From Lentinula raphanica (Eukaryota > Basidiomycota > Agaricomycetes > Agaricales > Omphalotaceae): DNA of 64,000 nucleotides. The position numbers and the translations under genes are program-made. Positions 12,901 through 24,543 of the stretch are shown here, piece by piece (the first letter of the stretch is position 1; each line of letters opens with the position of its first letter). Under the pieces are notes generated by a model. It saw nothing but the letters and a program-made list of their open reading frames with translations. It did not search any database and was not told where the DNA came from. The stretch spans positions 558,001 through 622,000 of the forward strand of contig JANVFP010000006.1 in assembly GCA_027919835.1 (NCBI GenBank), given 5' to 3'.

Positions 12901-14162
12901 GAGTTCTTGAGACTTAGGGTGTGAGCCGGTAGTCGCGATTTAGTGTGAGTGAGTGAGTGAGTATTGACAATTTGAGATGGTGGAACTATTCGGGAATTCT
13001 CTGGATAAATATGGTAGACGGGATTGCGCTCAAAATGGGTCTTTGGAGGTGGTGCGGATCGAGGGGATTCAGCGACTGGAGGAATCGAATTGGAGAAGAC
13101 GTAAGCATAGGGATGAGTGGCTGAAGAAGGTTCGGAATTTGGTGGGCTCTGAGGTGAAGATGGTTTCTGCGAGATATTTGAAGGCGAATCAGGCAGATGA
13201 GAGTTTTGATGATTATTTAGTGGCTGGTTGATCAATGTTGAATAATAAGTATCATAATACTCTGCATCGCCAGCTGCCGCAGAATTTCGAAGCACTTCAG
13301 CTGCCGCCAAAGGATCAGATGGCAAGTGTGGTATCTCGGGAAGTTTAGAAAGAGCACTGGACTGACGGCCCTGACCTGATAGGCGTGAGGGAGTGCTAGG
13401 AGTGGGTTGTCGCTCTGTTTTCGGAGATGAGGGAGTTTTCCTGCTAGAACTATTGAATGTGAAAAGACTAGCGAGGCTTTTCCGTTTGGTCGAGGAGGCA
13501 GCGTCGCGGATAGAACGCGGATGTGGGACCGGAGACTCTCCCACTCCGCCTGCAAGGCTGATATACGAAGAGACAGGAAGATGAACACCTGCGTGCGAGA
13601 CTGTAGAGCGTCGACCAGTGGCTATGCTAACTCTACCTGGATCGACAGTCCCAGAAGAGACTGTACGGCCAGAGACAGAGGACTGAGTGCGAGCTCTAGG
13701 ACGACCTTTGCGCTCGTCCGCAGGATTCCAAGTCCTCCCATATCTATTATGCAATTCCACGTCATCCAACATGGGATTCTCTTCCTCGATTCCTAACTGA
13801 CCATCTACTACCGGGTCGCCCCAACTATCCCGCAAAGGTGTTTTATCGGGCGCATATATATCTGGGGGTGGCTCGTAAGGACCATTATAGGGAGTGTACC
13901 AGTCGCTATCCTCATTGGGCTTTGTCTGGTCGCGAATTCGAGGACTAGGGGACGCAGATTGGGATTTCAAACGAAGACCGAAAGCCATACGAGAAAAGCG
14001 GGAAAAAGAGGGAGAGTTCAATGACTTATTGGTCATTGAAGACTTCGAGAAAGAGTTAAATATTGCAGTTGCAGAGTAGAGGCAGTACTCACAGGGAATG
14101 ACTAGGACAGCGACCGCCGTCGCTGCCAGGAGAATGGAGTTAAAAAAGTTGTGTGATGTCAA
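9940..14162 (-). CDS. Large low-complexity protein, N-terminal hydrophobic segment
   Basis: Not recognised beyond looking like a conserved basidiomycete hypothetical. Three coding blocks join: 14162 to about 12448, about 12380 to 10537, and about 10490 to 9940. The first junction gives SLARVLEEGQILEHQRKKWQAQA; the second, across a 46-nt intron, gives DESDTDELRVGQ. The product starts with a hydrophobic stretch (FFNSILLAATAVAVLVIP), then is Ser/Pro-rich and probably largely disordered, with basic patches (RARSLSRTRNKSLTSKQPKRK) and one clearer helix (LEEGQILEHQRKKWQ). The C-terminus contains LTPAHMSLLSSYFDNTITEKE and ends EIDELIASLSPDPRL. The start is uncertain: a good splice donor lies just after the hydrophobic segment but no acceptor keeps the frame, and a downstream Met (MAFGLRLKSQ) is an alternative. 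It lies head-to-head with PIK1 63 bp away. Confidence 0.8.
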
Positions 14163-14170
14163 GAGGGGCG

Positions 14171-14183
14171 AAATTTGAAATTT
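14171..14183. promoter_or_regulatory. AAATTTGAAATTT motif in a 63-bp bidirectional promoter
   Basis: An interrupted palindrome (AAATTT, one base, AAATTT) lies in the only 63 bp between two divergent start codons. A near-identical motif (AAATTTCAAATTT) occurs at 46317-46329 upstream of another gene. Its function is unknown. Confidence 0.3.
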
Positions 14184-14225
14184 CCCACCACCGCGTTTGG
14201 GCGCTTATTTTAGTGTACCTTTGAC

Positions 14226-17200
14226 ATGAGCCATGCATTGCTCCTTCGACTTTTTCTAACACCTTCTTTCTTTTCTGTCCATGTCGCTCTTCAATATCTC
14301 ACAGTATATGCTGATAATATTGGTATCACGTACTATATCACTCGCAGACTTCGCGAATTCGATATAGCAGAATTGCGCGACGTCTGGGGCTTTGTCTGGT
14401 TTGTGTATCTTTCCTCAGCAATGCACAATTGTCAATAACGATCTACAGTCATCTATTACTCACCCGACCATCCAAATCCAGAGCATTAGAATGCTTTGTA
14501 GTCGAAATTGCTCAACGATCCACCCACATTGCCATGATCGTACGACCGTTTCCGTTTCTTGCAGTACTTTTCTCATATGGGTTGTACAGACTTTGTGGTT
14601 CATGCAGGCTGCATTGAAGGACCTATCAAGCTCGCCTCACGACTCTTCCTCCTTTGCCGTATGCCAACGTGTCCTCCACAGGTGTCATGAAATTATCTTC
14701 GGTGATCTACCTCCGCAAATAGCCCCATATTCAACCATCAACCTTCCGTTCCGTTCTCTATTTCCACGCAAGAAAATCAAGTCCCATGTAGAGCCAGCCT
14801 TCATCGGTATTGGCATGATTCTTGCCGGTGTACCCGCTATGCCGCGACTGACAGAAGCTATGGGAGAGGTGGCTATTGAGCAGGGCCGAGCGGAGGACAG
14901 GAATACTGCAGACCTCAGAAAGAGCATAGAATCAGACGACGAAGACACAGCTATCCCAATGAGCCAAATAAATAGCGCCGTCGATGATGATGAGACAGAG
15001 CCAGAGAGCAACGAGAATCCCAATCCACCGTCTCCTGACTCGGCATCCTCAGAACCTGCAATATTGACTCGTAGACGTGCAATGGGTCCTGCACAAACCA
15101 TGCCAGCTCTTCCACTGCATCTCCGAGGCCTCCAGCGATCTCGTCGATCTGAAGATCCATTAGGACAGCTCGATGCTGAACATAAAGAAACCGTTACTCC
15201 CTACCAATCTTCACCATCTATATCCTCATCTGCACGACCTCCTCTGCGGACTGCTTCATATAGCCACGCGGACACTCTGCTACAAACCTACGATATCCCT
15301 TCTCAAGTTCATCTTCTGAAAGGACATTATTGTCGCTCTGAAGTCAGTCATGCCATTCTCGTTCACAGTGCTCTACTTACCATGCTACAGGTACAATTCA
15401 TTCTATCCCTTGAGAGTATATCCGAACGACTGTTAGTCGTACCGAGGCCTGCCCGAGTCAGTGCACTCAGAGCGGAACTAACTTCTCTCAATCATAAGCT
15501 GCCAGCGGAGGTAGTTACCTCTCTATTTCTGCTAACAGGATTTCTCACATAAATCCGTGTCAGATATGCATGCCATTATGGTGTACATCATCCGACTTAC
15601 CCCAGAATGCCCAAAGTCCTCAACCTCACCATCGCATCGTACGGATTCCGCCAGGTGAAAGTGTCGTCCTTAACTCTGCTGAGAGAGCGCCGTATCTGCT
15701 CTATATTGAGATTCTCAACGATGATCTCGACTTCGATCCGCAGAAACGAGTGAACAAGGACCTTTTGAAGAAAATTGTACTCAATGAGGATGAACGAGCA
15801 GGTTCGTCAAAGGAACTCAATCGGTTCAACCCTCTTCTGCCCTTCCAGCAGCACAGATCTCAAACTGAATCCTCACAAGACCCTGATCTCGATGATGGCA
15901 CCTCTCTTCTTGCTGCAAATTCTCTACAAATCACTCCTCCTACTCCTTCCGCCCCAGACGACGAAGAAGAGATGGATCTGGTCGAGCAGTTGTATGGTCC
16001 CGGCCAATCTCTTCTCTCACAACCTATCGATCTCTCAGAGTCAATCGTCCTTCCACCTCCTCCCAAAAACAAAGACCTCGACAGAGTAGCGTGGTCTCGG
16101 CCCTCCTCTGTACACGCCTCGCCGAGCTTAGACAACTCTGACAGACATACACCAAGAATACCCCCTCCTCTCAACCTCCAATTAGACAACACCATCTCAC
16201 CGCCCTCACCTGCTCCTGCAAAAACTCCCTATTCGATATCTCTCGACGAATATTCCGAACGAATGCGAACTGCCGCAATTATGCTTGCCCAATTGAATGC
16301 CAACCTCGCCAGAGAACCCGCGAACGGTTCTGCAGTTCCAGATCCTTCGCATTCGAGTGGCCCGTTGAGCTGGATTCCTGGTTCCAGTTGGCTCTCAAAC
16401 TCCAACGAGCCTCCGAGAAGTGCACCAAATCTGACAGGAACAGGAACTGGCTCACAAGACTTTGGCAAACCTCCTCCGAGTCGAATGCGATTGCAGCAGT
16501 CTGAGGCATCAGCAATACGGGATCGAATCATGCAGGAGATGTTGGCCTTGGAGGAGGAAAGAATGGCACATATGCGAGAAATAGGGAGACGGAGAGTATC
16601 ATTCGAATTGGGGATATCAGTGGCGGCATGAAAACTGCTGAGGACGAGGGTATCATCAGGAGAGAGCTCAGCAAAGCAGATCCTTCTGCCATGGTCTTTA
16701 GCGAGTCCTGGTCAGCGAAAAAGGTGCGTTCAACGTCGTATCAAAGCCCACTGTATAACGAAATATGGACGATGTGGTCTATCACAGAGTCGCATACGGC
16801 ATGGATCGCCTTATGGTCACCTCGGTGAGAGCATCATTCTGTTTCAAGATTGTTGTGCAGGCCTCTCAGTAGTCATATCTAGCAAATTGGGACTGTGTAT
16901 CGGTGATCGTGAAAACCGGCGGAGATCTTCGTCAGGAGCAACTCGCGGTTCAACTCATCCACGAGTTCCAACGAATCTGGGAAGAGGAGAGCTGCCAATG
17001 CTGGGTTCGATAGTAAATCAGCTGCCTTGTTGCCCATTTGATGCTGTTCAAACACTCTTTCTCAGTTTCCGCATATTGATAACTGGTGGGTCGTCCGGTC
17101 TGGTAGAAACAATCACAGATGCCGTGTCGATACACTCAATCAAGAAATCGGAATACGCTCGACGAATAGCTGAAGGTCGCTTCGGACATGTCACACTATT

Positions 17201-18046
17201 TGATCACTTCAAATCGGTCAGTAGCATCATCGTCTTACATGCCGAACTGTCGTTCTAATAGTACCACATAGACATACGGTGATCCGTCATCAGCCAAATT
17301 CGCCAGAGCTCAGCGCAACTTTGCAAAATCCCTGGCTGGTACGGTTTTCATGGCTCTCCAAACATCGTGTCCAACTCACCTCGTGTACAGGATATTCGAT
17401 TGTAACATATCTCCTTCAAATTAAAGATCGCCACAATGGAAACATTCTACTGGATAGAGACGGCCACCTCATACACATTGATTTCGGGTTCATGCTATCC
17501 AATACTCCTGGTAACATCAGATTCGAAGCTGCTCCGTTCAAACTACCAGCGGAATACATCGAGGTACTGGGGGGTGTTGACGGTGCACCGTTTCTTGAGT
17601 TTCGCAAGCTGTTCAGGGAGGGATTTGAAGCTGCCAGGAAACACTGTGATCGAATTATTAGTGCGTGTCAATCGATATATCATACTTCCCTTTGTGACTG
17701 ATTTCATACCGCTTTCAGCAATGGTAGAGTTAATGCAGAAAGGTGTGCTGACATTCAACTTGTCCTCGGAATCTATCTTCTCAAACTATGTCTGCAATAA
17801 TAGATTCTACCCTTCCTTGCTTCGCATCAGTCGGCGAACAAACTGCTGCACAGCTCAGAGATCGATTCCAGCCAGCGTTGACACATTCATTGGTGGGCGA
17901 TCTAGTCGACAGACTGATTGATACATCTCTGGGATCACATTGGACTAGGCTATACGATTCGGTGAGCACTCTCAGATCTGCTGCTTTTCATCGCGATTGA
18001 CCTCAAATGAACTCAGTATCAATACTACTCTCAGTCAATACTGTGA
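14226..18046 (+). CDS. PIK1: Phosphatidylinositol 4-kinase Pik1 (type III beta)
   Basis: Makes phosphatidylinositol 4-phosphate, mainly at the Golgi, supporting secretion. It starts MSHALLLRLFLTPSFFSVHV, with the lipid-kinase-unique helical region (VALQYLTVYADNIGITYY, LREFDIAELRDVWGF, RPSKSRALECFVVEIAQR). A frequenin-region-like block (RSLFPRKKIKSHVEPAFIGI) and a long Ser/Pro linker follow. The kinase domain starts near 16700: SRIRHGSPYGHLANWD, VIVKTGGDLRQEQLAVQLI, catalytic loop DRHNGNILLD, HIDFGFMLSNTPGN, ending SYQYYSQSIL. About 13 introns restore one frame. One break: at AAA 16579-16581 the linker frame changes by one base; adding an A gives MRENRETESIIRIGDISGG, continuing into MKTAEDEGIIRRELSKADP, whereas the unshifted frame stops at 16629-16631. 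A homopolymer consensus error is likely. Confidence 0.95.
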
Positions 18047-18213
18047 TCTGGCGTTGTCCCATAACATAGCAGTGTAATGATCATCGCACAGCCTGAAGCT
18101 TGAAGCTTCGTACAAAACATAAATTATGAAGCTGGCATGTGAGGTATATATGTGACTGATGAAACAAGTAAGGAGAGGCTAAGTAGTTAAGAGTACATTG
18201 TCCATTCCGCTTT

Positions 18214-20068
18214 CTATGAGAACATCTTGTCATATCGGGAGAGGCATGAATACCACTCATAATCTGCAAAAGGAAATGAACGTTGAGAAAGAATTCGTAA
18301 AAACAACATCCTAACTGACCGAAGTTCTGAGCAGAGTCACACCAGCATTTTCCTCTTTTATGTGCTTCGCCTTGGGGCAGTGTTGGAAAGGCTCATGTCG
18401 GTATCCTATGTGAAAGAAGGTGAGCATGGCTGCACAAAGGGTATCTGTTATGTCATACCGATATCGTTGAAGAAGTGCTTGTAAAGAAACCGCAATGTTA
18501 GCTACACCACACTGGGATTACTTTCTCAACTTGACTTACAATCTGCTCCTTCTTCGCGAATAATGCAGCACCGATGGAGTGAACCGGCGCATCCCCCCAA
18601 CGCTATTGAATTGGTATCAACGGCCACGCGTACATGTTCAGAACGAAAAGATGAATATACCTCGTAGTAGAAACCACCCTTCTTATCAAGATGTTCGAAG
18701 AACTTCGTATAACTTTCGCCTCTCCATAAATCCAGATCGCCGATTTCGAAATTGGACCAAACTGAAGGTAACATGAGTATTAGCTGCTTAGAGAGAGAAA
18801 AAGAATTTGAGAAATCTCACAATGACATCTGTTATAACTTTCCCCGCCATCGTCTGAGAGGAAAGCCATGGCGTTATCAGGAGATACCAGGTCTGGGTTT
18901 TCATGAATGAATTCTGTGTGATCTGTGTTAGGAATCATGTTAAACGCAGTTGATAAGCTGTATTGACCTTTGACTGCTTGCCAGAGCGTAGGGATAGTAG
19001 CCTCGTACTCATACAACGACACAGTGAAACCTAAGAGCGGCTTCAAGCAAAGATAATGGAAAATTGATATTTTGGACGCACCATAAACTTTGTTCTGATC
19101 CTGCATGATTAAGAAGGGGTCGTAGTCGAGATCACAGAAGAACTTGACGTCGGGCTCGACTCGCCAGTAGTACCTGTATTTATCGAGCAGAGGGTGTCGG
19201 TAGAAGAACTAAGACGGCTTTAGTTCTAACGAGGCAATTGGATGTGATGTGGGGCTTACTCCGGAGTTGAAACGACACATGTTTCGATAACTGACAAAGG
19301 TCTGAGGCGGATATCAAAGCAGAGTAAGACGAACATACGGTACACTTCCTGTCGTCATATGTTATTTTGTGTTCTTCGAAAAACGGACATCTGACATACC
19401 TCCATATATGACATTATTCTTCACCATGTCTGCACGAGAAGCAGATGCTTTGGCTTCGTCAATGCTATCCGGTTGGTACCAATGCTCCCTTGGGATCAGA
19501 CCAAATTCCACTTGTGCATCGGTGAGCTCTGTGACACGGCTGACAAGGATGAATTAGAGATTGTGGCAGGGAAGGTGGACATAGGGCTACTTTTTGAAGT
19601 TGTCTGAGAAGGCCTCTTCATTCAAGAAAACATAAGGGTAGCGGAACTTCTTATTGAATCGATCTTCCATTTGCTTCATGCTGACTACTATACCGTTCAA
19701 ATCACTGTTCCGCGCTGCGAAAGGAGAAGGTCATCAAAAAGTTCAAAAATAGAAAACATAGAGACGCACCTAACATGACGATAGCAGCGTTTGCTCTCCG
19801 TCCTGATGGAGCCGTGACGTTTTCCGACACATAATATTCGTCTGGGACTGGAGTCTTGTACGGTGGTCTACCAGCAGACCATTGACTTCTTATATTTGAG
19901 ATTGAAGTCGCTTGACCATATCCCTCATGCGTGAAGCTCAAAATGTAGTGTAAACTGATCTGATTCGCAAAGCGAAAGAGTTAGACAAAGGAAGCTGAGG
20001 ATTTCGTTGCAAAGGACACTCACGACTATGGCCAGCACGAGCACGACATAACGCATAGGCGTCATCAT
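18214..20068 (-). CDS. GT15 alpha-1,2-mannosyltransferase (Kre2/Mnt1 family), copy 1
   Basis: Golgi type II membrane enzyme adding alpha-1,2-mannose to O- and N-glycans. It starts MMTPMRYVVLVLAIV, a signal-anchor split by an intron, then a stem and the GT15 domain: RRANAAIVMLARNSDLNGIV, FGLIPREHWYQPDSID, VPYRNMCRFNSG, the metal/donor site YWRVEPDVKFFCDLDYDPF, DNAMAFLSDDGG, FWSNFEIGDLDLWRGESY, DIGYRHEPFQHCP. The final exon ends in DYEWYSCLSRYDKMFS. The frame breaks at the TTTT run 18356-18359: one more T on the plus strand gives KHIKRGKCWCDSAQNF, matching the spacing in copy 2; as written the frame stops at 18311 and loses the conserved Cys-rich tail. Copy 2 lies directly upstream in the same orientation with introns at equivalent sites. 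Confidence 0.93.
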
Positions 20069-20520
20069 TTTGGGAGATGGAAAGAAATGTGAAAGTTGGG
20101 ATGAACAGTGAAGAATGTAAAGGCGCAGTATCCACGTGAGTACCATCACGGCGATCAATTTTGAACTGGCGGCACCGGCCACTCCTCCGGTAGAATTACC
20201 GGCAGTGGCCAGTGGTACGGGCCCGGAGTGGTTTGCGGACACGACCTCGAATATCTGTGCAGTGTGTGCAAGGAAGGCTGAACGAACGAATTTGGCCCCT
20301 GGTTCTACTGTACAATCTATTTACGGTACGATTAAGGCTACATGTAATAAAATAAGCACTCCATAGTTCAGATATGCGTCTACGTAGTGGCAGTAGCGAT
20401 CTCTTCCAATGACCATCGCCCCGATAGTTGTACGCTCTGAACCAGCATAACCCAGCATGCATATAAATTAAAAAATAACCATCCAACTGTAGTGAAAGCA
20501 CCCCGGACTGGACGATGTTA
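20069..20520. other. Spacer between the two GT15 genes
   Basis: About 450 bp containing the 3' end region of copy 2 and the promoter of copy 1. No open frame here is supported by homology or splicing. Confidence 0.6.
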
Positions 20521-22576
20521 TCATGCGAAGAGTTTTTCAAACTTCTTCAGACATGAATTTTGTGTATAATCTGGACAACGCTCAGCCTCTATATGTAGGA
20601 TAAGGTTATAGGATAGACTCGTACCGAACGTATCTTTCTGGTCGCACGAACATCGTCCCTTAGTCCACTGTTCCCCCGATGGACAATGTTGGAACGGCTC
20701 GTGCCTATACCCTATGTCCCGGAAAAAATGTATCTGATCCCTCCGAGCAAACAGTGCTGCGGCGATTGAGTGCACAGGCTAGAGTGGTTTAGCAGTTAGG
20801 TTACAAGGGTCCATCTGTAAATTGCGCGACGTACTGCGTCTCCCCATCTCTGAACAGAAAATGCAATATGATTACTGAGATGTTTGCAATGGAATGAATC
20901 ATTGTCAGATACCTCATAATAAAACCCCCCCTTGGTTTCAAGGTATTCAAAGAACGCAGAGTAAGCCTCCCCTCTCCAGAAATTCATGTCCGCGATTTCG
21001 AAATTACTCCAGACTATATCGGGTGTTTCAGCTGCTAAGAACGCGGAATAATGGTGGACTGACATACAGTGGCAGAGATTATATGTCTTGCCTCCATCAT
21101 TGGATAAAAAGTCCATAGCGTTGTGGTTTTCTACGTACTGTGGGTATTCCGCAATGAAATCTGGTAAAACTTCAGTGAAGAACGAGATGAACGAAGACCG
21201 GGATGACGGTGACCTTTCACAGTTTTCCATAAGGTAGGAATAGTTGGTTCCCACTCAAAGAGCGATATCGTGAAACCTGATTGAATGAGCGGTTTCAATT
21301 CGAGAACATGGTCTTCAATGACCGTGGGACGCACTGTACACCTTATCGTGTTCCTGCATGTACAGAAAAGGATCATAGTCCAAGTCGCAAAAGAACCTGA
21401 CGTCGGGCCTGGAGAAGCCACGTTAGTGAAATATAAGCAGTGAGAACTATGAAAATTCACTTACTCAACTCTGAAAAGCGTGGAACAGGAAATTGAGAAA
21501 GCGATGATAAGAAGAGTATCAATGAACGTGCCTCCAATAGTATCTGCAAATGGCAAACCATCAGTTACGAGCTATGAAGAAGATATTGCGCCACAAAGTC
21601 CTTTGCAGCCCCACAGCAAGTGACATATGAAGTCAATTCGCCAGATGAGACCGCCGAAGAATCATCCTCAGCATATGACAGACATCAGCTCACCTGTATG
21701 GTTGCAACAATTCGTGCTGGAAGAAGAACTGAGTATGATTCTTGAGGTCAGCTCCACATCCATACTAGAGCTTCTGTAGTCACTCACGCCCGAATTGAAA
21801 CGACACATGTTGCGATAGCTGAGCACCAGATGAGCGGACCGCTGTTAATGAACATACGTCGCTTGGTAATGTAACAGATGACACGTACGGGACACTGCCT
21901 ACGCAACGAACAACGGATGAGATGCAGTGATCTGGAACATAAGTCGGTGCAGCTCACCGCCATAAATTATCCGCTGTGCCATCATCTTCTGGCGACCAGC
22001 ACGGGCACGGTCTTCATCGATCCAATCAGGTTGGAACCAGTGTTCCTTCGGAATGAGACCGAAGTAGATGGGTGCCCTTGTCAGCACACTTACGCGCCTG
22101 GAGCGTTCATTAGTGGGTGTACAGCAAGATACCGAGTCTACACACTCTTTGAATTCATCGGTGAAAGGTTCCTCGTTTAGCAAGACCCAGGGATAATTGT
22201 AATATCGGTTGAAACGGTCCTCTGCTGACTGCATACTGTTTATAACTCCAACCAAATCACTATTCCTCGCCAACAGTACAAATGTCGCGTTCGCTCTGGG
22301 TCCAGTGATGTTCGGATACGATTGTAGGTTATTGTAATTTGGTATTGAAAGAGCATCGTTGCTGTGTCTTTCGCCCGTTCGTTCACTGATGTTCGAGAAA
22401 GGGGATGTCCGGCCAGAACCATCAGAGGTGATTGTGAATAGATAATGAAGGCATATCTGAAAATTTGGCGTTGTAAGCGAGCTCCACGACGAAGGGGGGT
22501 TATCAAAACGCACGATGGTGACGAGGACAGCAGCTATATACCGTTTAGGGGTAGTGATGGGGAAGAAGACAGTCAT
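20521..22576 (-). CDS. GT15 alpha-1,2-mannosyltransferase (Kre2/Mnt1 family), copy 2
   Basis: Same predicted role as copy 1: Golgi mannosyl transfer in glycoprotein O-/N-glycan elongation. It starts MTVFFPITTPKRYIAAVLVT; an intron interrupts the membrane anchor in phase 0, as in copy 1, and the anchor continues ICLHYLFTIT. The stem has several N-x-S/T sites. Catalytic domain motifs are RANATFVLLARNSDLVGVIN, FGLIPKEHWFQPDWID, PDVRFFCDLDYDPFLYMQ, YSFTISLFEWEPTIPTLW, AMDFLSNDGGKTYNLCH, WSNFEIADMNFWRGEAY, RHEPFQHCP and GRCSCDQKDTF. The last exon follows a phase-1 intron at the same codon as in copy 1 and ends CLKKFEKLFA. The frame is intact. Shared intron positions and tandem placement support a local duplication. 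Confidence 0.94.
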
Positions 22577-23109
22577 GCTGAACAGGGGAAGCTTTACTAG
22601 AAGAAAAAAGAGAATCCTGTTCTCAAACTTATATAGGTCTCAGAAGAAAGAAGCAAAGCGCAGCAATTGCGATTGCGGAACCGCGACACACCGGGGCAAT
22701 ACCATTTACGTTGTGTGGAGTCGCCACCTTTCTCCATCGAAACAATCACGGATTCTAATTATAACCTTAACCCATCGGTTCCATACAGTGTGAAAGCACT
22801 ATCTTGGTACCAACGGGGCTCAATGATAGGGTGGCAAGCCCTGCGAGCACTTCAAGCATTTGCGGAAGTCTGATTCTCAGTGGAGGGAATCATAAGTGAG
22901 CTATTCTAGCATCGGGTGCGCAAGAATAGTGCCCACCGAGACAGCCCAGTTTCCAGCCCCAAAAAGGAAGGCGTATCGGCTCACACCGGCCGGAGCCCTG
23001 ACTTTGTTCCGTCGTGCTGCCGGCCAAAGCCGGGTTGTGCCCTGTTGTGCCGGGTTACCAAGCGTGACGAGGATAGGTAAATTCGTGACGCGTTTTTCTT
23101 CGGATTGTC
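22577..23109. other. Divergent promoter region of GT15 copy 2 and TOM40
   Basis: About 530 bp between head-to-head start codons. The part near 22960-23060 is GC-rich with several GCCGG words and a repeated GCCGGGTT; the rest is unremarkable. No gene was seen. Confidence 0.6.
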
Positions 23110-24400
23110 ATGGCCTCTCCTGTCTCTCCCATTAACCCGTACACGCCATTATCCACTGCTCCCTCTTCGTCAACTAACTCGAATTCGACCTCTGTTTTCT
23201 CGAGCTATCTCGGTCGTTTCTCGAAATGGAGAGCAGAGCTTGGTTTGCCTAATCCCGGTTCTGTGGAAAACCTTCAGAAGGAGGTTAAAGGTACGTGCAA
23301 ACTAGCACCTGTCCTCGTTCACGGAGCTTACTTGCCTCCTAGCAACACATTTGACCAATTACGCGTTCGATGGCGGTCGTGCTGACCTTACAAAAAGCAT
23401 GTCGATGAATCCTCTGTTTCAAGTGACACATTCGTTTGCTTTGGGTTCACAAACAATGGCCCCGTCCTACAATTTTGGCGCTATTTATGCCACTGAAAAC
23501 GTATGCAACATTCCCTTGTCCTTGGCTGTTAGTGTCATATCATTTCTCTCATAGGTATTCCTACAAGGTGGTGTCGACCATGACGGCAATGTCAACGCCC
23601 GTGTAAATCAAGGATGGTCTAACGGACACGTCTCAAAAGCTCAGGCTCAGGTATGCTCAACCTCTGGTATCTTCGTTACCGTTCTTGATGTCTTTCGTCA
23701 GCTGTCTCAAACGCCAGGTCATAATTTACTGCAACTAGAGCAGGATTATAATGGTCAAGATTTCAACCTCAATCTAAAAGCTGTGAACCCATGGCCCACC
23801 GACTTAACCGGTATCTTCGTCGGCAGTTACCTCCAATCTATCACCAAAAACTTTGCGTGTGGTACTGAATGGGTACTTCAGCGCCCGACTCCCAGTACCT
23901 CCGAACTAGTGGCCACCTACCTCGCCAAATACACCAGCACTGACAAGTCATGGATAGCTACCGCTCAACTGCAACCTGCCGGAATATTACAGGCAACTTA
24001 TTGGCAGAAACTCAGTGAAAAGGTCGACTTCGCGGCGGACCTGCAACTTGTCGCTACTCCAATGCGTCGAGATGCAGTCGCTACGTTGGGAGCTAAATAT
24101 GATCTACGCCTTTCGACGTTCAGAGCGCAACTCGATTCCACGGGAAAAGTTTCTGCTCTACTCGAACAGCGGTTCACGCCAACCTTTGCCTTCTTAATGT
24201 CGGGAGAGATTGATCACTTCAAAGTACGTCTCCTGCTCACTACAAACGATGATTTGTGCTGACTTGCATGCTCTTGACTCTTGTAGAACTCGGCCAAAGT
24301 TGGTGTCGGTGTGATGATTGAGAGTTCGGCGTTGAGTCCGGAGGAGATGGAGATGCAAATGCAACAGATGCAGATGCAACAATTATCACCTCCCCAATGA
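23110..24400 (+). CDS. TOM40: Mitochondrial import channel Tom40
   Basis: The beta-barrel pore of the TOM complex in the mitochondrial outer membrane, through which nearly all precursor proteins enter. The start is MASPVSPINPYTPLS. Conserved Tom40 segments follow: PGSVENLQKEVKATHLTNYA, FDGGRADLTKSMSMNPLFQV, THSFALGS, YNFGAIYATENVFLQGGVD, DFNLNLKAVNPWPTDLTGIF, SYLQSITKNFACGTEWVLQR, GILQATYWQKLSEKVDFAAD and FLMSGEIDHFKNSAKVGVGV. The product ends with a Met/Gln-rich tail (EMEMQMQQMQMQQLSPPQ). Introns follow VK, ATEN, AQAQ and DHFK, all with clean junctions. Confidence 0.97.
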
Positions 24401-24543
24401 TTACATAGATATCAGCATAATTCATGATAATAACTCCTGCTCATCTTCGTGGCACCACGTCTTGCATAGAACAATTTATGCTGCGCTTCTTGCGGCTAGA
24501 TATTGCTATACGACATACCTGTCTATTCACACGCAGTGATTAC

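Noticed and set aside
9940..14162. Treating the three minus-strand blocks as separate genes
   Set aside because: Splice junctions join them in frame (SLAR/VLEEGQ and DES/DTDEL), and the middle blocks lack their own good starts.
14093..14162. An intron starting at the GTGAGT after the N-terminal hydrophobic segment of the large hypothetical
   Set aside because: No acceptor in the next 300 bases keeps the frame open, so the continuous frame or a downstream Met was preferred.
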